A stretch of DNA of 64,000 bases from Chondromyces crocatus (GCF_001189295.1 NZ_CP012159.1:2184001-2248000); one strand, 5' to 3'; positions 17,471 through 26,348 are shown, counted from the first letter of the stretch. Program-made: numbers and translations. The notes: generated by a model not told the origin, from the sequence alone.

Positions 17471-18451
17471 TCAGCTGCCGCGTGGCTTGAACTCGCGGAG
17501 GTTGCCGCTCAGGCCCTTCGGCGTCTCCGCTGCCGTCGGCAAGGTCCGCCCACCCCCCTTGCGCCACAGCGCATACCCGTTCGTCCCTTCCTTGACCGTG
17601 GCACTGCCAAAACCGAAGACCCCACCCGCAGCGAGGCCGGGGTGGGGGAGCGCCTCGTGCTCGTCCGGGATGTCGATGATGCTCCCTTCCTGCGTCTTGC
17701 GCGCCTCCTTCAAGGCGCTCGAGATCTTCTCGGAGTCGCTCGGATCCCGCAGCACGTTGCCGTAGAAGGTTCGCTTCAGGTAGGCGAACACGCTCACCTT
17801 GAACCGGTCGGCCATCTTCTGCGCGAGGCTCGCCTCCGGTTTCGCCTCCGCGTCGTTGTTGAAGGACTCCCACAGGGTCGAATTGCCCGTGCGACAGGCA
17901 TACGACGTGATCCGCCCCTGTGGGTCGAAGATGTCCGCATTCATGGCCGAGACCTGGCTCTCGGTCACGTCCACCGCAGGGCTCGCATTGTAATTGAGGG
18001 CAATCTTGCCGGGCACCCCGTGGCAGAAGAACGCCACGTAATGGAGCAGCAGCTTCCCCGAGCGCCCCCCGACCTCGATCCGCGGCCGGTCATTGAACAG
18101 CTTCACGACATCCGCGGAGCTGTTCAGGACCACGAGCCGGTAGCCATACTGATCTTTCAGCGTCTCCAGCGGCAGCTTCTCGGGTCGCACATAGCCGACA
18201 TCGACGTATGCGATCGTCTTCCTGTCGCCCTGCCGGTACGTGTTCGACAGCGCGAGCCGGTAGCCCGCTGCGATGAACATCATCTTCAGCCAGAAGCTGT
18301 CGTACTGCATCTCGGAGCCGATCAGGATCACGTTCTCCCGGAACGTCGGCTCGGGGCACGGCTCGACGACGCCTGGCGCTTGCGTCCCCGCTTGCGGCCC
18401 CGAGCTTCCCTCCTGGCGGAGCGTCTCGACCTGTTCCTCGCTGATGCGCAT
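17471..18451 (-). CDS. Possible clan-CD (caspase-like/DUF4347-like) cysteine peptidase
   Basis: This 326-residue protein has no clear signal peptide. A hydrophobic strand followed by His-Gly (LLLHYVAFFCHGVPG, about 135-149) and a second strand ending in Ala-Cys (GRITSYACRTGN, about 180-191) give the H-G ... A-C spacing of clan-CD proteases such as caspases, CHAT and DUF4347 domains. The next helix and strand (SLAQKMADRFKVSVFAYL) also fit that fold. The N-terminal ~110 residues include a Rossmann-like ENVILIGSEMQYDSFWLKMM. Function, target and activity are unknown. It sits in a minus-strand group with a heme lipoprotein upstream and a small partner 17 bases downstream. An inactive or non-peptidase domain of similar fold remains possible. 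Confidence 0.6.
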   Translation of the reverse strand: MRISEEQVETLRQEGSSGPQAGTQAPGVVEPCPEPTFRENVILIGSEMQYDSFWLKMMFIAAGYRLALSNTYRQGDRKTIAYVDVGYVRPEKLPLETLKDQYGYRLVVLNSSADVVKLFNDRPRIEVGGRSGKLLLHYVAFFCHGVPGKIALNYNASPAVDVTESQVSAMNADIFDPQGRITSYACRTGNSTLWESFNNDAEAKPEASLAQKMADRFKVSVFAYLKRTFYGNVLRDPSDSEKISSALKEARKTQEGSIIDIPDEHEALPHPGLAAGGVFGFGSATVKEGTNGYALWRKGGGRTLPTAAETPKGLSGNLREFKPRGS

Positions 18452-18624
18452 CCCTCACTCCTCGACCCGACGTGACCGAGCAGCTTCACCCTGCAGCCCC
18501 TCCGAGCACGGAGCCTTCAGGAGCCACGCCCATCCTACCCAGGCGGCACGACGAAGGTCACCCTGGTTCCGCGCAGCTTCTTTCCGGGATGAGGAGATCA
18601 GGGGATGCGGCGAGCCGACGGGAC

Positions 18625-18649
18625 CGACGAGGCGTGGGAGGCCTCGTCG
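18625..18649 (-). terminator. Hairpin downstream of the c-type lipoprotein gene
   Basis: CGACGAGGC / GCCTCGTCG form a perfect 9-bp stem with a 7-base loop, 53 bases after the stop of the 18702-20321 gene. There is no T-run. It lies in the 250-bp gap before the caspase-like gene, so it may separate two transcripts. Confidence 0.45.
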
Positions 18650-18701
18650 TCTCGTCCTGGTGAGCTGGGCGCGGTGGCGGGATGGGCTCGTCGGGATGAG
18701 C

Positions 18702-20321
18702 TCAGAACCGCAGCTTCTTCTTCACCGCGGCAGCAGCCTTGGGCTGCCGGGCCGCCGGCGCCTGGGCCAGGCTCGGCATGAAGCTGAAGTCCGAGGTCCA
18801 TGTCGGCTTCGGCTCCGCCTTGGTCGACGCGACGGTGGCATACGCGTGGCAATCGGTGCAGGTCTTCCCCTGCACATAGGTTTCCATCGTCGTATTGGCG
18901 ACCGGCAAGTTGCCGTCCGAGGTCATGCCAGCGAGCCGCGAGGGCGCTGGCTGGGGCACGGCTGAATCATTGATCGGTGATGCCGACCAGATCACGTTCA
19001 CCAGCTCGTAGTATTGCCAGACCGATTTCGGATTGGCCTCGGCAATGGCCGCCTGAGCGAGCCGATTCACGCTCTGCACATTGCTCGGCAAGACCTTCTC
19101 TCGCGTCACCTGGATCGGCACCGGCCCTGGGCAGCCCTCCCCCAGGTAGTAGGGCGGACTCTGGTTCGCCGTGCAGCCCACGGTCACCGGCGACGTCATG
19201 TCCTTGGCCAGGCAGTCCTTCGGCACCGAGACCTGCTTCGGCTGACAGCTCTGGCTGTAGAAGTTGTACCCGCCCGGCGGTGTGTTCGCCGGGTTGGGAG
19301 GGCTCTCCGCGGGCACATTGTCCTTGTGCTCGAACGTCGCCCACACCCACGTGTTCTGCGACTTCGTCTTGTGCAGGATGTGCAGCCCCACCAGCGCCAG
19401 CGTCGTCGTCCGGCACTTCCCGTTGGCCGCGTCCATCACGATGGCGTCCACCGTCTTGTAGCGTGACCAGCGCGCGTGCTCCGGGTGGTCCACCTCCATC
19501 CAGGCGCCCTTCAGCTCGATCGCGCCGATCGGCCCATCGGCGTGCTTGCTTCCTGCAGGCAGCGTCAGCGCTTTCCCATTCCCACCCGCCACCCACGCCG
19601 CTTGCTTGTCGGCGTTGAAGAACTGGTGCTCCGGGGCCACGATGCTGTCGTACAGGTCCTTGTTCAGGCGCACCTCGTACCAGAGGCTCGTCCCGTTCTG
19701 TGCCCCGAGCCAGGCCGGCCCCTCCATCGGCGCCGCCTGGTCCGACGAGCCCGCCATGAACCCGGGGTGGAACTTGGTCACCATCTGCACCAGCCGCGGA
19801 GGCTTCTTCCCTGCGGTCGAGACCTTCGCTTGCAGCGCGCAGCTCGCCGGGATCTCCGGCTGAGACCCGAAGGCCGGCGGGGTCGCCCCATCGGCCAGGA
19901 ACAGCATCGTCGGGTCCTGGTACGTCTGCCACACGACCGGCCCCGTATCGTCGGGATTGCCGAACGCCGACGCCTTCACCTCCGTGTTCGCTTCCGTGCT
20001 CCCGGGCGCAGCCGGCCAGCTCAGCGAGATCAGCTCCCACCACGCGAAGCAGTTCGCGTTCGTCTGGTTCGCGAAGATCGGCGAGTCCCCCGGGATCCCG
20101 GGACTGATCGGGACGGTGAGGTTCCCGCACAGGAACGTCGGCGCCTCGCTCGACGCGGCGCTCACGACACCCGCCCCCCCCGAAGGCTCCGCTGGCGCTT
20201 GCGCCAGTGTCGCCGACCGGGGTGCGGGCAGCGTGCGCGGCTGCGGCTCACAGGCGCCCCCGAGCGCGACGAGCGCAAGGCCCGTCGAGGCGGCGAGATG
20301 CGTCTTCATGGCTGCGCGCAT
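18702..20321 (-). CDS. Lipoprotein with a single c-type heme motif
   Basis: This 539-residue protein has a lipoprotein-like signal (Cys near residue 24 in ALGGACEPQ, a loose lipobox), so it is probably anchored in the envelope. Near the C-terminus NTTMETYVQGKTCTDCHAYA contains one CxxCH heme attachment site. The middle is rich in Trp, Cys and Pro (FAWWELISLSWPA; CQPKQVSVPKDC). I know similar cytochrome-like proteins from myxobacteria only by general impression and cannot name a function. One covalent heme suggests redox or sensor use. It starts 10 bases after the stop of the 581-residue gene upstream, so they form an operon. MKTHL at 20309 is an alternative start. Confidence 0.8.
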   Translation of the reverse strand: MRAAMKTHLAASTGLALVALGGACEPQPRTLPAPRSATLAQAPAEPSGGAGVVSAASSEAPTFLCGNLTVPISPGIPGDSPIFANQTNANCFAWWELISLSWPAAPGSTEANTEVKASAFGNPDDTGPVVWQTYQDPTMLFLADGATPPAFGSQPEIPASCALQAKVSTAGKKPPRLVQMVTKFHPGFMAGSSDQAAPMEGPAWLGAQNGTSLWYEVRLNKDLYDSIVAPEHQFFNADKQAAWVAGGNGKALTLPAGSKHADGPIGAIELKGAWMEVDHPEHARWSRYKTVDAIVMDAANGKCRTTTLALVGLHILHKTKSQNTWVWATFEHKDNVPAESPPNPANTPPGGYNFYSQSCQPKQVSVPKDCLAKDMTSPVTVGCTANQSPPYYLGEGCPGPVPIQVTREKVLPSNVQSVNRLAQAAIAEANPKSVWQYYELVNVIWSASPINDSAVPQPAPSRLAGMTSDGNLPVANTTMETYVQGKTCTDCHAYATVASTKAEPKPTWTSDFSFMPSLAQAPAARQPKAAAAVKKKLRF

Positions 20322-20331
20322 GGCCGCCCTC

Positions 20332-22077
20332 TCAGCCTTCCGACGCCTGGTCTGCGCTCTTGCCGATCGTGCCCGCCTGGACGACCTTCAGCAGCGCCGG
20401 CATCGGGATCCCTTCCCCCCCGCCGACGTTCCTGACCGTCATGGAGTGCAGCCCTGGCCTTGCCGTCGGCGCCACGTTCACCACCACCTGGAGCGCTTGC
20501 ACCGTGCTCGGGTACGAGTTCCCCGGGATCGCGTACGTGACGTTCGACATCGCCGGTCTGCTTCCCGTCGCCGCCACCTTCACCTGGATGTCGGGGTCGT
20601 CGGTGCTGATGAGCGGCAGCTCCCCCCTCGGCCCGAGCTTCGCCCCGTCCACCGTGAGCACCATGGTCATCTGCTGCGCGCCACGCTCCACGATCGGCGC
20701 GATGAACGTGGTGTTGCTCGCCAGGCTCATCTCCACCCCCACGACCGTCCGGATGGTCCGGTCGTAGTAGGCCCAGAACACGTCGCCGTGGAAGAGCTGC
20801 AACGGCTGCGGCAGCGCATCCGCGGGCGCCTTCGGCCTCACGCAGGCCTCCCGCTTCGGCACGGGCGCGGAGAACGCGCTCGCGTTCAGGTGCATCTGGA
20901 ACGTCTGCGCGATCTGCCCGCCCCACTGGATCGGCTTGCCGTCGATGGTGATGTCCGAGACCGTGAACCCAGCCCCCTCGGGCACCTCGAAGCGTGCGTG
21001 AACGATGAAGTTCCCGGGCAGCGCCTTCCCGTCAGGGCCAGTCAGCGTGCTCGTCCCGCGCACGATGGTCCAGAACTTCGATGGGTCGATCCCGTTCGGC
21101 GCCCTGAAGCGCGCCCACGTCGGCGTCTGGATGTAGAGCCCTGCCGGGTTGGTCAGGGTGACCTTGTTGCCGAGCCCGACGAGCGAGTAGACGCTGAAGC
21201 CGATGTTCGGATCGCTGTTCCGGTTGGGCTGCCCGTACTGAGAGCAGCAGATCAGCTCCGCGGCGTTGTCGTCGTGATCGATCCGCTGCACCGTCGCGGC
21301 CCCACCGAGCCCCATCTCCGTCTGCAAGCTGTTCGGCGTGCTGGTCAGGTGGATGGCGCCTCCCCTGTCGTTCGTCGCTTCCGGTCCGTTGTTCCAGCGG
21401 TTCAGCGGGTCGTACGCGGGCCGCCCCGTCGATGGGTCGATGACGGCCTTGCCGTTCTCGTCCTTCAGGTACAGGTCATCGATCCGGATCGACTTCCCGA
21501 GCAGCGTCTCGTACAGCCGGTGCACGGCCGCCGGGTCGATCAACCACAGCGTGTACCAGTACTCGGGGTTCTCGCAGGTGAAGTCGACCCGGGTGATCTG
21601 CCCTTTCGCATTCCGCGTGACGGCCCACTCGCAGTACTCGTCCTGCCACCCGCGCGGACCATAAGGGCCATAGGCTTGTTTCGAGGTCGACGAGGCATCG
21701 CACGGATCCGAGGTGATCTGCGGGAACGTCTGCTTGTGCCCATTCCCGTCGGTGTAATGCCCCGTGTCTGCAAGCTCGAGCTGCTGCTCGGCCGAGAGCT
21801 GCCTCTGGAAGTAGTACTGAATGCGCCCTGGAAACGCGTTCCACTCCACCGCCGCGACCTGGACCGATCCGGTCGGCGTGGTCTCCTGCGGGTTGTAGTA
21901 CCAGTCCTGATACGACGCCCCGATCACGTTCCACGGATTGCCGAGGATCGCCTGCTGCGTGAATCCACCGAGGTTGTCGTTCCACTGCGCGTCGAGCGCA
22001 TCCTGCTTTCGCGGCTGGTCCGAGAAGTCCTTGAGATCGGCGGGAGGTAGAAAACGGAAGCCGTTGCCCGTGGTCAT
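20332..22077 (-). CDS. Large protein of unknown function with C-terminal Ig-like region
   Basis: This 581-residue protein has no convincing signal peptide. It is rich in Trp, Tyr and Asn. The last ~90 residues (AIPGNSYPSTVQALQVVVNV then TARPGLHSMTVRNVGGGEG) look like an Ig/IPT-type beta sandwich. The central part carries paired cysteines (ELICCSQYGQ) and acidic clusters. The ATG at 22077 has AGAGGGA six bases upstream and replaces a longer frame to 22191 that lacks support. It is the first gene of a minus-strand group with the heme lipoprotein, which follows after 10 bases. No enzyme motif was recognised; substrate protein, structural protein or oxidase partner are all open. Confidence 0.75.
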   Translation of the reverse strand: MTTGNGFRFLPPADLKDFSDQPRKQDALDAQWNDNLGGFTQQAILGNPWNVIGASYQDWYYNPQETTPTGSVQVAAVEWNAFPGRIQYYFQRQLSAEQQLELADTGHYTDGNGHKQTFPQITSDPCDASSTSKQAYGPYGPRGWQDEYCEWAVTRNAKGQITRVDFTCENPEYWYTLWLIDPAAVHRLYETLLGKSIRIDDLYLKDENGKAVIDPSTGRPAYDPLNRWNNGPEATNDRGGAIHLTSTPNSLQTEMGLGGAATVQRIDHDDNAAELICCSQYGQPNRNSDPNIGFSVYSLVGLGNKVTLTNPAGLYIQTPTWARFRAPNGIDPSKFWTIVRGTSTLTGPDGKALPGNFIVHARFEVPEGAGFTVSDITIDGKPIQWGGQIAQTFQMHLNASAFSAPVPKREACVRPKAPADALPQPLQLFHGDVFWAYYDRTIRTVVGVEMSLASNTTFIAPIVERGAQQMTMVLTVDGAKLGPRGELPLISTDDPDIQVKVAATGSRPAMSNVTYAIPGNSYPSTVQALQVVVNVAPTARPGLHSMTVRNVGGGEGIPMPALLKVVQAGTIGKSADQASEG

Positions 22078-22343
22078 GGTCGTCCCTCTGGCTGTCGATG
22101 ACAGCCCCGTTGCTGGGTTGGGGCGCAGCGCCGTGGTGCAGGACGAGCGACTCCGGTGACCGCGCAGGCGCGCGACTCCGAAGCCCCTCACCGAGGCCCT
22201 CCACGCCCGGCGTGCCCCTCAGCAGGGCCCGTGCCAGACGATGGCCAGCAGCTTCCTGGCGTCCTGAACGTCGGCCTCGTGCCGCCTCGTTTGGATTGTT
22301 GCCTCGGAATTGCGCTGCCACCCCCTCTCCAGGGCAGCAGCGC

Positions 22344-22469
22344 ACTGCCCGAGAGGACATGACCGCTTCCCGACGGGACGCGACCGACGCCTCACGACAT
22401 CCGACTGCTTCACGCCGAGACGCGAGCGCTTCTCGACGGGACACGGCCACGACCCGAGAGGGCACGACC
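22344..22469 (+). repeat. Six imperfect 21-bp tandem repeats upstream of the CurA-type gene
   Basis: Six consecutive 21-base units (starts 22344, 22365, 22386, 22407, 22428, 22449) share a core like CTTCnCGACGGGACnCGncC. The period is seven codons and the frame is open into the downstream reductase, giving SRRDA-type peptide repeats. The reductase family starts only at 22548, so the repeat is probably untranslated. It lies in the 470-bp gap between divergent genes. Confidence 0.55.
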
Positions 22470-22547
22470 ACGGCTGGAGTGACGTGCCGACCCCCCGAAA
22501 CCGTCGTAGGGTCCCCGGCGACCCGCAACCGACAGGAGCCTCACCCC

Positions 22548-23579
22548 ATGGCCGACGTGAAGACCCGCCGCATCGTCCTCGCCTCCCGCCCCCAGGGCGC
22601 GCCCACCCCGGAGAACTTCCGCCTCGAAGAAGCCCCTCTCCCTCAGCCCGCCGAAGGCCAGCTCCTCCTGAAGGTCCTCTACCTCTCGCTCGACCCGTAC
22701 ATGCGCGGCCGCATGAGCGCCGCCAGGTCCTACACCAACCCCACCGAGCTCGGCGACGTCATGCCCGCCGGCACCGTCGCCGAGGTCATCGCCTCCCGGC
22801 ACCCCGACCACGCCGTCGGCGACATCGTGCTCTCGTACGCCGGCTGGCAAACCCACGCCCTTTCCGATGGCACCGGCCTGCGCAAGCTCGACCCCACCTT
22901 TGCCCCCCTCTCCACCGCCCTCGGCGTGCTCGGCATGCCCGGCTTCACCGCGTACGCCGGCCTCCTGACCATCGGCCGCCCCAGGGCAGGCGAGACCCTC
23001 GTCGTCGCCGCCGCCAGCGGCCCCGTGGGCTCCGCCGTCGGACAGATCGCCAAGCTCAAGGGCGCTCGCGCCATCGGCATCGCCGGCGGCCCCGAGAAAT
23101 GCGCCTTCGTGCGCGACGAACTCGGCTTCGACGTCGCCCTCGACCACAAGGCCCCCGACTTCCCCGAGCAGCTCGCCAAGGCGTGCCCCGAGGGCGTCGA
23201 CATCTACTTCGAGAACGTCAGCGGCAAGGTCTGGGACGCCGTCTTCCCCCTCTTCAACGAGTTCGCGCGCATCCCCGTCTGCGGCCTCATCGCCAGCTAC
23301 AACGCCACGGGCCCCTTCGAAGGCCCTGACCGCCTCCCGCACCTCATGCGTGACATCCTCTCGAAGAGCCTCACCCTGCGCGGCTTCATCCAGCGCGAGT
23401 TCGTCGCCGAGCAGTTCCCCGACTTCCTCCGCGACATGAGCACCTGGATCCGCGACGGCCGCGTCCGCTACCGCGAAGACATCGTCGATGGCCTGGAGAA
23501 CGCCCCCGAAGCCTTCATCGGCCTCCTCCAGGGCAAGAACTTCGGCAAGCTCGTCGTGCGCCTCGGCCAGCCCTCCTGA
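22548..23579 (+). CDS. NADP-dependent oxidoreductase, CurA/leukotriene-B4-dehydrogenase type
   Basis: This 343-residue zinc-independent medium-chain reductase begins MADVKTRRIVLASRPQGAPT and has LSLDPYMRGRMS. The dinucleotide loop AASGPVGSAVGQIAKLKGARAIGIAGG is near residues 158-184, and YFENVSGKVWDAVFPLFN near 225. Length and motifs match NADPH-dependent curcumin reductase CurA and prostaglandin reductases, which reduce the C=C of alpha,beta-unsaturated ketones or aldehydes. The ATG at 22548 is preceded by AGGAG. It lies 39 bases before a split sulfur transporter; the functional link is unclear. Confidence 0.9.
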   Translation: MADVKTRRIVLASRPQGAPTPENFRLEEAPLPQPAEGQLLLKVLYLSLDPYMRGRMSAARSYTNPTELGDVMPAGTVAEVIASRHPDHAVGDIVLSYAGWQTHALSDGTGLRKLDPTFAPLSTALGVLGMPGFTAYAGLLTIGRPRAGETLVVAAASGPVGSAVGQIAKLKGARAIGIAGGPEKCAFVRDELGFDVALDHKAPDFPEQLAKACPEGVDIYFENVSGKVWDAVFPLFNEFARIPVCGLIASYNATGPFEGPDRLPHLMRDILSKSLTLRGFIQREFVAEQFPDFLRDMSTWIRDGRVRYREDIVDGLENAPEAFIGLLQGKNFGKLVVRLGQPS

Positions 23580-23618
23580 GCGCGCCAGCGCCAGCCCTTT
23601 CGCTCCAGCCCTCCCCCC

Positions 23619-24038
23619 ATGACCCCGTACCTCCCCTCCCTCCTCGGCGGCATGCTCATCGGCCTCTCCGCCGCCTTGTTGCTCCTCCTCAACGGCCGCA
23701 TCGCCGGCATCAGCGGCATCCTCGGCAGCCTCCTCCGCCGCAAACCCGACGACACCCGCACCACCCACCTCGCCTTCCTCGCCGGCCTCCTCGCGGGCCC
23801 CTGGCTCTACCGCCTCGCCACCGGCGACTTCCCCCGGGTTCGCATCGACGCCCCGCTCGCCACCCTCGCCGTCGCCGGCCTCCTCGTCGGCTTCGGCGCA
23901 CGCCTCGGCTCCGGCTGCACCAGCGGCCATGGCGTCGCCGGTCTCGCGCGCCTCTCGCGCCGCTCCCTCGTCGCCGTCGCCACCTTCCTGAGCGTCGGCA
24001 TCCTGACCGCCACCCTCCTCAGCACCCTCGGCGCATGA
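23619..24038 (+). CDS. YeeE/YedE-family sulfur transporter, first half
   Basis: This 139-residue membrane protein has four hydrophobic segments and the conserved motif GSGCTSGHGVAG near residues 100-111. In YeeE-type transporters this cysteine relays thiosulfate or sulfide through the membrane. It overlaps the next gene by four bases (ATGA); the two half-proteins together equal one full YeeE, as in the PmpA/PmpB pairs. It follows the CurA-type reductase by 39 bases. Uptake of thiosulfate-like sulfur is the family expectation. Confidence 0.85.
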   Translation: MTPYLPSLLGGMLIGLSAALLLLLNGRIAGISGILGSLLRRKPDDTRTTHLAFLAGLLAGPWLYRLATGDFPRVRIDAPLATLAVAGLLVGFGARLGSGCTSGHGVAGLARLSRRSLVAVATFLSVGILTATLLSTLGA

Positions 24039-24532
24039 CCCCCGCCCAGCCCCTCGCACGCCTCCTCGCCGCCCTCGCTTCCGGCCTCCTCTTCGGCCTC
24101 GGCCTCTCCCTCTCCGGCATGCTCGACCCCGCCCGCGTCCGCGGCTTCCTCGCCATCGCACCTGGCTGGGACCCGAGCCTCATGTTCGTGCTCGGCGGCG
24201 CCGTCACCGTCTCCGCCCTCGGCTACCAGCTCGCGCGCCGCCTCTCCCAGCCAGCGTTCGACCGCACCTTCCACCTCCCCACCCGCACCACCATCGACCG
24301 CAAGCTCGTCCTCGGCTCTGCCCTCTTCGGCCTCGGCTGGGGCCTTGCCGGCCTCTGCCCAGGCCCGGCCGTCGCCTCCCTCGTCCTCGGCCTCCGCCCC
24401 ACCTTGCTCTTCGTCGGCACCATGCTCCTCGGCATGCTGGTCCACGCCTTCCTCTTCGAGCGAACCGACGCCCCGAAACCCTCGTCCGACGCGAAGCCGC
24501 CCGCCTCCGACCCTGCACTTCGCGCCGAGTGA
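24035..24532 (+). CDS. YeeE/YedE-family (DUF6691) sulfur transporter, second half
   Basis: This 165-residue membrane protein has LSLSGMLDPARVRGFLAI near residues 23-40 and the cysteine motif GLCPGPAVASLVLG near 106-119, both typical of the second half of a split YeeE transporter. It overlaps the first half by four bases and is expected to form the working channel with it. The last ~20 residues are a polar tail. No sulfur-metabolism enzyme is adjacent. Confidence 0.85.
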   Translation: MTPAQPLARLLAALASGLLFGLGLSLSGMLDPARVRGFLAIAPGWDPSLMFVLGGAVTVSALGYQLARRLSQPAFDRTFHLPTRTTIDRKLVLGSALFGLGWGLAGLCPGPAVASLVLGLRPTLLFVGTMLLGMLVHAFLFERTDAPKPSSDAKPPASDPALRAE

Positions 24533-24630
24533 ACCCGCCCGCGCCGACGCTGCCCTGTCGCTCATCGACCCCAAGGCCCACCGAGATCCGTGTTCCAATG
24601 CCAGGACGGCAGCGGGATGGGAGGAGAACG

Positions 24631-25257
24631 ATGAACTGGATCCGCGTGGCTCGGGCAGGAAGCGTGGTCGCGATGGGCTTCGCTGCAGCGTGCGGCGGGG
24701 CGCCTCCGGCGACCGTGAACACCGCCACCGTGACCTCGCCCTCGCCTCAGCCGGAACCTCCCGAAGAGACCGTCGATCCCAGCGCCCCCACCAAACCCTT
24801 TCTTCCTCCGGTCGCGCAGCCTCCTGGCGCCGAACAGAGCCAGGTCGCGGAGGGCACCGACAAGGAACACCCCGTCCCCCGCTGCGGCCCCGCCGACAGC
24901 TACAGGTACGTGGCGACCTACAAATGCGCCGACGGCACCGTCCCGCTCCAGGGCGACCTCCGGGCCGCCTCCAAGGTGCGCTCCGGCAACGTCGGCCCCA
25001 ACGCCACCGGCCACATCATCGACCTCTACGTCGTGCCTTGCCCCGGAGGGGACGTGAAGCTCTTCGTGGACATGTACGGCTGCCCCGAGACCAAGCAGGA
25101 CCTCGTCCTCCAGCGCCTTGAAGAGGCGCCGGACGCCCAGCGTCCTGAAGAAGCGCCGGACGCCTTCACCTCGCTGGGCCCACGGGTCGCGGAGCGCGCC
25201 CTGCACACCCGGGCGCACCTCGCCGAGGCCACCGACCTGCTGGCCCTGTCCCCCTGA
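24631..25257 (+). CDS. Lipoprotein of unknown function
   Basis: This 208-residue protein has a lipoprotein signal (Cys near residue 20 in GFAAACGG) and a long Pro/Ser/Thr/Glu linker (about 24-72). A small domain with four cysteines follows (RCGPADSYRYVATYKCADGT ... VVPCPGGDVKLFVDMYGCPE), probably two disulfides in the envelope. A short duplication RLEEAPDAQRPEEAPDAF follows. GGGAGGAGA precedes the ATG at 24631. No family is recognised. It follows the sulfur transporter pair by about 100 bases and may be transcribed separately. Confidence 0.75.
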   Translation: MNWIRVARAGSVVAMGFAAACGGAPPATVNTATVTSPSPQPEPPEETVDPSAPTKPFLPPVAQPPGAEQSQVAEGTDKEHPVPRCGPADSYRYVATYKCADGTVPLQGDLRAASKVRSGNVGPNATGHIIDLYVVPCPGGDVKLFVDMYGCPETKQDLVLQRLEEAPDAQRPEEAPDAFTSLGPRVAERALHTRAHLAEATDLLALSP

Positions 25258-25334
25258 AGCGCACCCTGAAGCGCTTCGCATCACCTCGCCGCAGCCCTGC
25301 TGGATCTGGCCTCCTGGTTGCTTTGCTGACCCCC

Positions 25335-26348
25335 ATGCGCGGCGCGCTCTCGCTTGCCCTCCTCCTGACGACGGCCTGCGCCACCCGCGAGCACATCGAC
25401 CTCCCGCTTTCCCCGGGCGCCTCCCGCGCGTCTCTCCGTGGACCCCACGACGCCCCGCCGGACGACCTCGGGAGAGCCGCGCCAGGGAGCGCCTCGGACG
25501 ACCCGGCATCCACCTCGTCTCCGAACTCCCCCTCGTCGCGCGGTGCTGGCGCCTCGTCACCACCCGACCGCCCTCTCCCGGACGCCTGCTCCGGCGACCT
25601 CCCGCCCCTCGCCTCCAGCTCGCCCTTCCTCGCCTTGCCCGTCGAGCGCCACCGACCTGCCGTGGTGTCGCTCCCCCTCGGCGCCACCTCCCCGCGCCCC
25701 GTCCTCGTCGTCGCCCATGGCGCTGGCGACCGACCGGAGTGGCAGTGCGGCGTCTGGCGCGAGATCGTCCAGGACCACGGCTTCGTCCTTTGCGTGCGCG
25801 GCTTCCCCACGAACCGCTACGTCCCCGAGGCGCACACCGGCTACTTCTACACCGACCACCACGCCCTCGGCCGCGAGATCACCCTGGCCCTCGACGCCCT
25901 GCGCGCCCGCTTCCCCCAGCACGTCGACGCGACCGCGCCCGCCTACGCCGGCTTCTCGCAGGGCGCGATCATGGGCGCCATGCTCCTCCCTGGCCACCCC
26001 GCGCGCTTCGCCCGCGCCGCCCTCGTCGAAGGGGGTGACGGCCTCTTCCAGGAGTGGAACATCCCCGCCGCCCAGCGCTTCCGCGCCCACGGCGGCGAGC
26101 GCGTCCTCTTCGCCTGCGGCCGCTCCCGCTGCGCAGAGCTCGCGCGCACCTCGGCCTTCTACCTGCGGCGCGGCGGCGTCGAGGCCCGCGTCCTCCACGC
26201 CCGCGGCGCGGGGCACAGCTACGGCGGGAGCATGGCGACCGCGGTCGGCGAAGCGTTCGGGTGGGTCGTCGAAGGCGACGCGCGCTGGTGCCTCGGCGGG
26301 TCAGAGGAGGGGAATGCGACAGCGACAGCGACGGGAGAGGGCCGGTGA
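25335..26348 (+). CDS. Alpha/beta-hydrolase-like lipoprotein
   Basis: This 337-residue protein has a lipobox near residue 14-16 (LLTTACATR) and a Ser/Pro-rich linker to about 85, then an alpha/beta-hydrolase fold. The oxyanion region is VLVVAHGAGD near 126, the nucleophile elbow YAGFSQGAIMGA (Ser about 208), and the probable histidine is in ARGAGHSYGG near 293. Dienelactone-hydrolase or esterase-like activity at the cell surface is the likely role; the substrate is unknown. A TTG four codons upstream is a possible start; ATG 25335 is preferred. It converges on the type 44 toxin-like gene with a 64-bp gap. Confidence 0.8.
   Translation: MRGALSLALLLTTACATREHIDLPLSPGASRASLRGPHDAPPDDLGRAAPGSASDDPASTSSPNSPSSRGAGASSPPDRPLPDACSGDLPPLASSSPFLALPVERHRPAVVSLPLGATSPRPVLVVAHGAGDRPEWQCGVWREIVQDHGFVLCVRGFPTNRYVPEAHTGYFYTDHHALGREITLALDALRARFPQHVDATAPAYAGFSQGAIMGAMLLPGHPARFARAALVEGGDGLFQEWNIPAAQRFRAHGGERVLFACGRSRCAELARTSAFYLRRGGVEARVLHARGAGHSYGGSMATAVGEAFGWVVEGDARWCLGGSEEGNATATATGEGR

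Noticed and set aside
18841-18860. Multi-heme cytochrome in the 18702-20321 gene
   Set aside because: Only one CxxCH motif was found; the other cysteines are not in heme motifs.
22410-24161. A 583-codon open frame on the minus strand
   Set aside because: Antisense to the CurA-type and YeeE genes, of low-complexity Glu/Gly/Ala composition, without recognisable domains.
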